Assembly (NCBI GenBank): GCA_012838395.1
Contig: DUPI01000095.1
Span: forward strand, 1 to 9,919
Direction of reading: 5' to 3'
Source: Mollicutes bacterium
GTDB lineage: Bacteria; Bacillota_I; Bacilli_A; RF39; UBA660
Length of the DNA stretch: 9,919 nucleotides
The position numbers and the translations under genes are program-made. A model generated the notes under the pieces. That model was not told where the DNA came from and ran no database searches. It was given only the letters and a program-made list of their open reading frames with translations. Position 1 is the stretch's first letter. Each line of letters starts with the position of its first letter. Below are positions 4,893 to 9,919 of this stretch, one piece after another.

Positions 4893-6977
4893 ATGATGAG
4901 TGTTTTTGAATATGCGAAGGAAATGAACAAAACAGAAGAAGAAATACTAGATTATTGTAGAGGATTAGGGATTGATGTCAGTAGTAAAGATGATATGTTA
5001 TCAGAAGACGCAATCATAGAGTTAGATAATATTATTGATATTGATGTTGATGAAGAAGAAATAGTGGGGCTAGTAGATACAACTAAATTAAAAGTTGATG
5101 ATTCACTTTCTGAACGCAAAGTTAACAAAAAAAAATCAGTCACTGCAAACTCTAAAAGGGAATTTGCAAAACAAAAAAAGAAAATGTATAAAAACAAGGA
5201 AAAATTAATATCAAATGTTTCTGTTGCTCAAGACAATGTAGTTTTATATAAAAATAATATGACGGTTAAAGAGTTTTCTGAAGCGATAGGTGTTAATGCT
5301 TCGGAAATAATCAAAAAGTTATTTTCTTTAGGTATTATGGCTACGGTTAACAATAGTATTAGTTTTGAAAGTGCAGAAATTTTAGCTATTGATTATAATA
5401 TGGAATTAAAACGAGAAGAAACTACAGATATATCTAATTTCGAAGAATACGAAATTATTGATGATCCTAAAGATTTAAAACAAAGACCACCAATAGTTAC
5501 AATTATGGGACATGTTGATCACGGTAAAACGACATTGCTAGACACAATTAGAAAAGCTAAAACTGTCGAGGAAGAAGCTGGTGGTATTACTCAAACAATA
5601 GGTGCTTATCAAGTAAAATGTCATAACCAATTAATTACATTTATTGATACACCTGGTCATGAAGCGTTTACCGGAATGCGTGCTAGGGGAGCGAGTGTTA
5701 CAGATATCGTTATTTTAATAGTAGCTGCAGATGATGGTATAATGCCACAAACAAAAGAGGCGATAGATCATGCTAAAGCAGCTAATGTACCAATTATTGT
5801 GGCAGTTAATAAAATGGATAAACCAACAGCTAATGCTGATAAGGTAATGACTGAATTAGCAGAATATGGATTAATGCCTGATACTTGGGGTGGAGATACT
5901 TTATATTGTCAAATATCAGCGCTTAAAGGTACTGGTATTGATGAATTGTTAGAAAATATATTATTAATTTCGGAAATGCAAGAATATAAAGCCAACCCTA
6001 ATCGTTATGCAAGTGGTACTGTTATTGAGTCTCGTTTGGATAAACATATGGGATCAGTAGTAACGCTTTTGGTGCAAAATGGAACTTTAAGAATAGGAGA
6101 TCCTTTAGTTGTTGGAACTTGCTGTGGACGAGTTAGAACTATGAAAGATGAAACTGGTAAAGAAATTGCCGAAGCTTCACCATCAAAACCAGTATATATT
6201 ACTGGACTTAATGATGTTCCGGTAGCAGGTGATAAATTTATGGCTTTTGAAACTGAAAAGGAAGCTAAAAGTATTGCTGAAGAGCGTAAAAGAAAAGAAC
6301 AAAAAAGTTCTAACGAAGTTAAGGATACAATAACTTTGGATGATATCTTTTCTAAAATTAAAGAAGGAGTTAAAGATATCAATGTTATTGTTAAAGCCGA
6401 TTTAAATGGAAGTGCTGAAGCTGTTAAGTTTACTTTAGAAAGAATTGAAGTAGAAGGTGTTCGTGTAAAAGTTACGAGAAGTAGCGTAGGTGCGATTACA
6501 GAAAATGATATCTTACTTGCTAAAGCAGCTAATGCAATAATTATTGGATTTAACGTTAGACCAAACAATGAAATAAGAAATTATGCTAAAGAAAACAACG
6601 TGGAAATTAGATTGTATGACGTAATTTACAAAGCTGTTGAAGAAATGGAAGCAGCAATGAAAGGAATGCTTGACCCGACTTATGAAGAAAAAATTATTGG
6701 AAGTGCAGAAGTAAGACAATTGTTTAAATTTTCTAAAATTGGTGTAATTGCTGGTTCGTATGTAAATGATGGCGTTATCAAATCAACTGCTTCGGCTAGA
6801 ATAATTCGTGACGGAATAGTTATTTATACAGGCAAAATAGGAAGTATTCAACGTGAAAAGGATTCTGTTAAAGAAGTAAAAAAAGGATATGAGTGTGGAA
6901 TAACAATTGAAGGTTATAATGATTTAAAAGTCGGAGATATTATTGAAGCTTTTGAAATGATTGAAATAAAGAAATAG
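4893..6977 (+). CDS. infB: Translation initiation factor IF-2
   Basis: IF-2 is the GTPase that brings fMet-tRNA to the 30S subunit and promotes subunit joining. The 694-residue product is near the size of B. subtilis IF-2. Two IF2_N modules flank a lysine-rich linker (about 75-105): residues about 2-48 and about 115-172 (NMTVKEFSEAIGV onward). The G domain at about 200-365 shows G1 GHVDHGKT at 206-213, the switch I GGITQTIGAY, G3 DTPGH at 252-256, G4 NKMD at 306-309 and G5 SALKG at 342-346, all intact. Domain II (about 372-455), domain III (about 485-595) and the C-terminal fMet-tRNA-binding domain (about 598-694, with GSAEVRQLFKFSKIG and GYECGITIEGYNDLKVGDIIE) complete it. The ATG at 4893 or the next at 4896 may be used. 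Its TAG stop overlaps the rbfA ribosome site. Confidence 0.98.
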   Translation: MMSVFEYAKEMNKTEEEILDYCRGLGIDVSSKDDMLSEDAIIELDNIIDIDVDEEEIVGLVDTTKLKVDDSLSERKVNKKKSVTANSKREFAKQKKKMYKNKEKLISNVSVAQDNVVLYKNNMTVKEFSEAIGVNASEIIKKLFSLGIMATVNNSISFESAEILAIDYNMELKREETTDISNFEEYEIIDDPKDLKQRPPIVTIMGHVDHGKTTLLDTIRKAKTVEEEAGGITQTIGAYQVKCHNQLITFIDTPGHEAFTGMRARGASVTDIVILIVAADDGIMPQTKEAIDHAKAANVPIIVAVNKMDKPTANADKVMTELAEYGLMPDTWGGDTLYCQISALKGTGIDELLENILLISEMQEYKANPNRYASGTVIESRLDKHMGSVVTLLVQNGTLRIGDPLVVGTCCGRVRTMKDETGKEIAEASPSKPVYITGLNDVPVAGDKFMAFETEKEAKSIAEERKRKEQKSSNEVKDTITLDDIFSKIKEGVKDINVIVKADLNGSAEAVKFTLERIEVEGVRVKVTRSSVGAITENDILLAKAANAIIIGFNVRPNNEIRNYAKENNVEIRLYDVIYKAVEEMEAAMKGMLDPTYEEKIIGSAEVRQLFKFSKIGVIAGSYVNDGVIKSTASARIIRDGIVIYTGKIGSIQREKDSVKEVKKGYECGITIEGYNDLKVGDIIEAFEMIEIKK

Positions 6978-6985
6978 GTGAAATC

Positions 6986-7324
6986 ATGAGTATAAAAATT
7001 AATAGATTATCAAATGTTTTGATGAAAGAAATTAGTTATATATTGGCTACAGAAGTAAAAGACAAAAACATTAAATTTGTTACCGTAACAGATCTTAAAT
7101 TGGCAAGTGACTTAAGCTTTGCTAAGGTTTATGTTACTGTTTTAGATGACTCTAAGCGCGATGAAACAATGAAATCACTTAATAGTGCTCGAGGATTTAT
7201 TAGAAGTAAACTACACGATCGTGTTGATATGAGGCATATTCCTGAAATTTCATTTGTATACGATGAATCAATAGAATACGGTAATAAAATAGAAAAAATT
7301 ATTAATGAACTTAATAAAGACTAA
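6986..7324 (+). CDS. rbfA: 30S ribosome-binding factor RbfA
   Basis: RbfA binds immature 30S subunits near the 5' end of 16S rRNA, supports maturation, and is important for growth in the cold. The 112-residue protein has the single-domain KH-like fold with the family's A-x-G kink (Ala68-Arg69-Gly70 in NSARGFIRSKL) in place of the usual GxxG loop. The opening RLSNVLMKEISYILATEV, the central VTVTDLKLASDLSFAKVYVTVL and the late RHIPEISFVYDESIEYGNKIEKII blocks match the family from end to end, so the gene is complete. AGGTGA (6976-6981), overlapping the infB TAG stop, sits 4 nt before the ATG, giving close translational coupling. It is the last gene of the operon: a strong terminator begins within its stop codon. 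The truB and ribF genes that follow it in Bacillus are absent. Confidence 0.96.
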   Translation: MSIKINRLSNVLMKEISYILATEVKDKNIKFVTVTDLKLASDLSFAKVYVTVLDDSKRDETMKSLNSARGFIRSKLHDRVDMRHIPEISFVYDESIEYGNKIEKIINELNKD

Positions 7325-7351
7325 AAAACTGGAAATCAGTTTTTTTGTTTT
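7323..7351 (+). terminator. Intrinsic terminator of the rimP-rbfA operon
   Basis: AAAAAACTG (7323-7331) pairs with CAGTTTTTT (7337-7345) around a 5-nt GAAAT loop, 9 bp in all, followed by further T residues to about 7351. The left arm begins within the rbfA TAA (7322-7324). Confidence 0.85.
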
Positions 7352-7393
7352 CATGGAAAATATTGTCAAATAAATATATTAAAATAATAAAAC

Positions 7394-7422
7394 TATCAAA
7401 AATAAAGCAATAATGATATAAT
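7394..7422 (+). promoter_or_regulatory. Promoter of the patatin-trpS unit
   Basis: An extended -10 TGATATAAT (7414-7422), identical to that of the rimP operon, lies 17 nt after a poor -35 (TATCAA, 7394-7399). Transcription would start near 7429, leaving a leader of about 20 nt, too short for a T-box or attenuator. A TTGTCA at 7363-7368 could support a weaker second promoter. Confidence 0.6.
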
Positions 7423-7448
7423 AATAGAAACAAAGAACGGGTGAAAAA

Positions 7449-8723
7449 ATGAAACGTGCAATTGTTTTATCTGGTGGTGGGGCTAAAGGAGCTTATCAAG
7501 TAGGTGTGTGGCGCGCGCTTAGGAAACTAGGTATAAAATACTCTATTGTTACTGGAACGTCAGTTGGTGCTTTAAATGGAGTTTTAATGGTTCAAAATGA
7601 ATATATTAAAGCAAGGAGTATGTGGTATAACATTAATTTTGATTTAATTTTTAAAGAGCAGATGACTGGTGATTTAAAAACTTTTAAAGGTAAGGTTGAA
7701 GTCTTTAAAAAGTATATGTCAAATATTATTCTCCATGGTGGGATGGATGTTAGTAAAATAGAGGATATAATGGATAGGTATATAAATCATCACAAATTTT
7801 ATAATTCTCCAATTGATTATGGATTAGTCACTGTTAATCTATCTAGTTTTAAGCCTGCTATGTTACAAAAAAAGGAAATTACTCCTAATAAATTAAAAGA
7901 TTATTTAATGGCATCTGCAACATGTTTTCCAGCTTTCAAAATAAAGAAAATTGATAATAATATGTTTATTGATGGGGCTTATTATGATAAAGTTCCAATT
8001 AATCAAGCGATTGATATGGGAGCAACTTCTATAATTGTAGTAGATTTAAATTCATTTGGCCTAACAAGGAAAATTAAAGAAAAAAACATTCCGATAACAT
8101 ATATTACACCTCGTAACAAACTAGATTCTTTTTTGCTATTTGATAGCAATTTTGCCAGAAGAAGTATGAAATTGGGCTACAATGATGCAATGAAAACATT
8201 TGATAAACTAGATGGTATAAAGTATACCTTTAAATTAAATAATCTAAATAAAAATTATTATAAATATATTGATAAATTTAGAAACGTAATATTAGAAATG
8301 GTCAAGCTAAATAAAAATAATCAACAATTAGCTAAAGAAGTGTTAAAAAAACGAAAAATATCATCTATTACTAATAATCAGGTTAAAGCTAGCGAGAAAA
8401 TATTTACTGAAATAATCGAGTATTTAGGCGAGAGGTTTAAACTAGAAGATACTTTAATCTATCGTATTAGCCGATATAATAAATTATTAATTGAGGCAAA
8501 CAATAAGTATGAAGATTTTAATGCTGAATTAATTGAAAAAAAGATAAAAAATAAAGAAATAATAAAATTAGTGGATAGGTGTTATTTTATAAAATATTTA
8601 TTCAACAAATTAGAAAAAATGGAAAACAACCCCAAAATAAAAAAGGAATTGTGCAATCTTGCACTACTTTTTGAAAAAGATATTTTAGCAGCTTTGTATT
8701 TATATACAATTAGTAGGAGGTAG
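7449..8723 (+). CDS. Patatin-like phospholipase with a long helical C-terminal extension
   Basis: A cytoplasmic or membrane-peripheral serine lipid acyl hydrolase using a Ser-Asp dyad. The patatin domain fills about residues 1-260. It has the oxyanion-hole loop GGGAKG at 9-14, the nucleophile motif G36-T-S38-V-G40, and the D175-G-A dyad aspartate in FIDGAYYDKVPI. All catalytic elements are intact, so the enzyme should be active; the substrate is probably a glycerolipid but cannot be read from the sequence. There is no signal peptide or clear membrane helix. Residues about 265-424 form a lysine- and asparagine-rich, predicted helical tail that I cannot assign to a family; many bacterial patatins stop near 250-320 residues. 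GGGTGA (7439-7444) precedes the ATG. Its final Ser-Arg-Arg codons and stop contain the trpS ribosome site, so the two genes are coupled despite having no obvious shared pathway. Confidence 0.92.
   Translation: MKRAIVLSGGGAKGAYQVGVWRALRKLGIKYSIVTGTSVGALNGVLMVQNEYIKARSMWYNINFDLIFKEQMTGDLKTFKGKVEVFKKYMSNIILHGGMDVSKIEDIMDRYINHHKFYNSPIDYGLVTVNLSSFKPAMLQKKEITPNKLKDYLMASATCFPAFKIKKIDNNMFIDGAYYDKVPINQAIDMGATSIIVVDLNSFGLTRKIKEKNIPITYITPRNKLDSFLLFDSNFARRSMKLGYNDAMKTFDKLDGIKYTFKLNNLNKNYYKYIDKFRNVILEMVKLNKNNQQLAKEVLKKRKISSITNNQVKASEKIFTEIIEYLGERFKLEDTLIYRISRYNKLLIEANNKYEDFNAELIEKKIKNKEIIKLVDRCYFIKYLFNKLEKMENNPKIKKELCNLALLFEKDILAALYLYTISRR
8715..8721 (+). promoter_or_regulatory. trpS ribosome binding site formed by the last patatin codons
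   Basis: A perfect AGGAGGT spans the two final arginine codons (AGG AGG) and the first base of the TAG stop of the patatin gene, 6 nt before the trpS ATG at 8728. It fixes the trpS start and suggests coupled translation. Confidence 0.8.
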
Positions 8724-8727
8724 AACA

Positions 8728-9741
8728 ATGGAAAATAAAAAAAATATATTAACTGGTGAAAGACCCACCGGTAGACTACATTTAGGTCATTACTTTGGTG
8801 CTTTAAAAAGACGAGTTGAACTTCAAGAGGACTATAATACGTATATTATTATTGCTGATGTTCAAGCATTAACAGATAATTTTGATAATCCTGAAAAGGT
8901 AAGAAAAAATATTCGGGAAGTTGTTTTGGATAATCTAGCAGTTGGAATTGACCCAGAAAAATCTACAATATTTATCCAATCAATGATTCCAGAAATTGCT
9001 GAATTAACGGTCTATTATTCAAATTTAGTAACAGTGTCTCGATTATATAGAAATCCTACCGTTAAAACAGAAATTAAACAAAAGAAAGATGTTTTTGGTA
9101 ATGAAGGTGAAAGCGTTACTTATGGCTTTTTAGGTTATCCTGTTAGCCAAGCCGGGGATATTACTGCGTTTGATGGTGCTTTAGTACCAGTTGGGGCAGA
9201 TCAAATCCCGGTAATTGAACAAACAAAAGAAATTGTTCGCAAATTCAATAAAATATATGGTCCCACATTAGTTGAACCACAACATCTTTTAAGTGAAAAT
9301 TCTCGAATTAAAGGACTTGATGGTAATGAAAAAATGGGTAAAAGTTTAAATAATGCTATATTTTTAAGTGATGATTATGAAACGATTTCCAAAAAAATCA
9401 TGGGTGCTATAACAGATACAAATAAAATTAAAAAGAATGATCCGGGTAATCCCGATAATTGTATGGTTTATTATTACCATAAACTTGTTAATAAAGATAA
9501 TGTAAAAACTGTTAATGTTGAATGTCGTGCCGGAACACGTGGTTGTGTGGATTGTAAAAAAGAATTGATAGAAAGTATGATGAAATTCTTAAAACCAATT
9601 CAAGAACGAAGAAAATATTACGAAGAAAGACCTGAAGTAGTTGATGAAATTTTAAAGAAGGGTACGGAAAAGGCTGGAAAAAAAGCTAAAGAAGTAATGA
9701 AGCGTGTTCGTCAAAATATGAAAATTGATTATTTTGATTAA
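8728..9741 (+). CDS. trpS: Tryptophanyl-tRNA synthetase with a four-cysteine Fe-S signature
   Basis: A cytoplasmic class I aminoacyl-tRNA synthetase that activates tryptophan with ATP and charges tRNA-Trp. The 337-residue length is normal for bacterial TrpRS. The class I signatures are HLGH at 18-21 within TGRLHLGHYFGAL and KMGKS at 202-206; the Rossmann fold and the tryptophan-site blocks (YPVSQAGDI, VGADQ) are intact. Near the C-terminal helical domain are Cys245, Cys266, Cys273 and Cys276, spaced C-x20-C-x6-C-x2-C. This closely resembles the C-x22-C-x6-C-x2-C that binds a [4Fe-4S] cluster next to the anticodon-binding region in Thermotoga maritima TrpRS. A cluster here is an inference from that similarity. 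The gene is read from the patatin promoter, with a 4-nt gap; no T-box or other tryptophan-responsive leader precedes it, and no terminator follows before the DUF368 gene. Confidence 0.97.
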   Translation: MENKKNILTGERPTGRLHLGHYFGALKRRVELQEDYNTYIIIADVQALTDNFDNPEKVRKNIREVVLDNLAVGIDPEKSTIFIQSMIPEIAELTVYYSNLVTVSRLYRNPTVKTEIKQKKDVFGNEGESVTYGFLGYPVSQAGDITAFDGALVPVGADQIPVIEQTKEIVRKFNKIYGPTLVEPQHLLSENSRIKGLDGNEKMGKSLNNAIFLSDDYETISKKIMGAITDTNKIKKNDPGNPDNCMVYYYHKLVNKDNVKTVNVECRAGTRGCVDCKKELIESMMKFLKPIQERRKYYEERPEVVDEILKKGTEKAGKKAKEVMKRVRQNMKIDYFD

Positions 9742-9754
9742 ATGATGTTAAATT

Positions 9755-9790
9755 CTCTCCCTTGACATAGTATTTAGTATGAGGGGTGAG
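9755..9790 (+). promoter_or_regulatory. Hairpin that can mask the DUF368 ribosome site
   Basis: CTCTCCCTT (9755-9763) can pair with AGGGGTGAG (9782-9790) through eight pairs, one of them G-U, with a single U-U mismatch. After a 2-nt bulge, CATA (9766-9769) pairs with TATG (9778-9781), leaving an 8-nt loop. The right arm is the Shine-Dalgarno of the following gene, whose GTG start is at 9797. No U tract follows, so it is not a terminator. Confidence 0.45.
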
Positions 9791-9796
9791 GTTAAT

Positions 9797-9919
9797 GTGA
9801 AAAATTTAGTCTTGTTTTTTAACGGAATAATTATTGGTGTTGGTAAAATTATTCCCGGATTAAGCGGTTCAATGATTATGATGATTTTAGGACTATATGA
9901 AAGAGCAATTGATGCTATT
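9797..9919 (+). CDS. DUF368 family membrane protein, N-terminal part
   Basis: Only the first 41 residues are in the window; the frame stays open to the edge. The sequence begins with a hydrophobic helix and then GVGKIIPGLSGSM and LGLYERAIDAI, the hallmark start of DUF368 proteins (GxxxIIPGxSGSxxAxxLGxYE). DUF368 proteins are polytopic membrane proteins, and members have been implicated in recycling the lipid carrier undecaprenyl phosphate across the membrane for cell-wall synthesis. The GTG at 9797-9799 is used because the AGGGGTGAGG site ends 5 nt upstream; the overlapping ATG at 9795 is followed at once by a stop. It lies 55 nt after trpS with no terminator between, so it may be part of the same transcript. 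Confidence 0.85.
   Translation, partial: MKNLVLFFNGIIIGVGKIIPGLSGSMIMMILGLYERAIDAI

Noticed and set aside
6005..6568. 187-codon minus-strand open frame inside infB, and other antisense open frames inside nusA, infB and the ATPase
   Set aside because: They lie opposite strongly conserved genes, lack ribosome sites and have low-complexity Ser/Ile/Phe-rich products, as expected from antisense of AT-rich coding DNA.
7325..7448. T-box or tryptophan attenuator ahead of the patatin-trpS unit
   Set aside because: No T-box consensus, no tryptophan-rich leader and no terminator/antiterminator pair; the likely leader is only about 20 nt long.
9762..9784. TTGACA at 9762-9767 as the -35 of a promoter for the DUF368 gene
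   Set aside because: No -10-like sequence lies 16-18 nt downstream; that position is the ribosome binding site. The nearby TAGTAT copies are only 3 and 10 nt away.

Overview
The window looks like chromosomal DNA of a low-GC, anaerobic Firmicutes-type bacterium, probably an uncultured gut-type member of the Bacilli/Tenericutes-like lineages (inferred, not proven). The AT-rich composition, strong AGGAGG/AGGTGA ribosome sites and the rimP-nusA-rnpM-infB-rbfA gene order support Firmicutes. A superoxide reductase and a tryptophanyl-tRNA synthetase carrying a four-cysteine Fe-S signature both suit an anaerobe. Every tryptophan codon I followed is TGG and one gene ends in TGA, so the standard bacterial code fits better than the Mycoplasma code.

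Layout: positions 1-120 hold the tail of a short-chain dehydrogenase, ended by a hairpin terminator. An internally deleted calcium-type P-type ATPase (205-993) keeps its N-terminus and last membrane helices but has lost the whole catalytic core. A superoxide reductase (1044-1418) follows under its own promoter. Two minus-strand genes face it: a membrane-anchored metallophosphoesterase and, upstream of it, a CPBP intramembrane protease, apparently one transcript. From 3150 to 7351 runs the plus-strand rimP-nusA-rnpM-infB-rbfA operon. It begins with an extended -10 promoter and a strong GAGA-tetraloop leader hairpin and ends at a clear terminator. A second plus-strand unit holds a patatin-like lipase and trpS, tightly coupled. 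The window ends inside a DUF368 membrane protein whose ribosome site can be folded into a hairpin.

The operon genes work together in translation: RimP and RbfA in 30S maturation, IF-2 in initiation, NusA in elongation, termination and antitermination, and RnpM as an RNase P modulator. The metallophosphoesterase, CPBP protease, patatin and DUF368 genes are envelope or lipid related. I see no mobile element, CRISPR array, tRNA, rRNA or defence system, and no convincing wholly new system. The points most worth a second look are the gutted ATPase, a RimP lacking its C-terminal domain, the Fe-S motif in TrpS, and the two leader hairpins. No gene-free stretch exceeds 300 bases; the longest, 3066-3220, is accounted for by promoters and the rimP leader.
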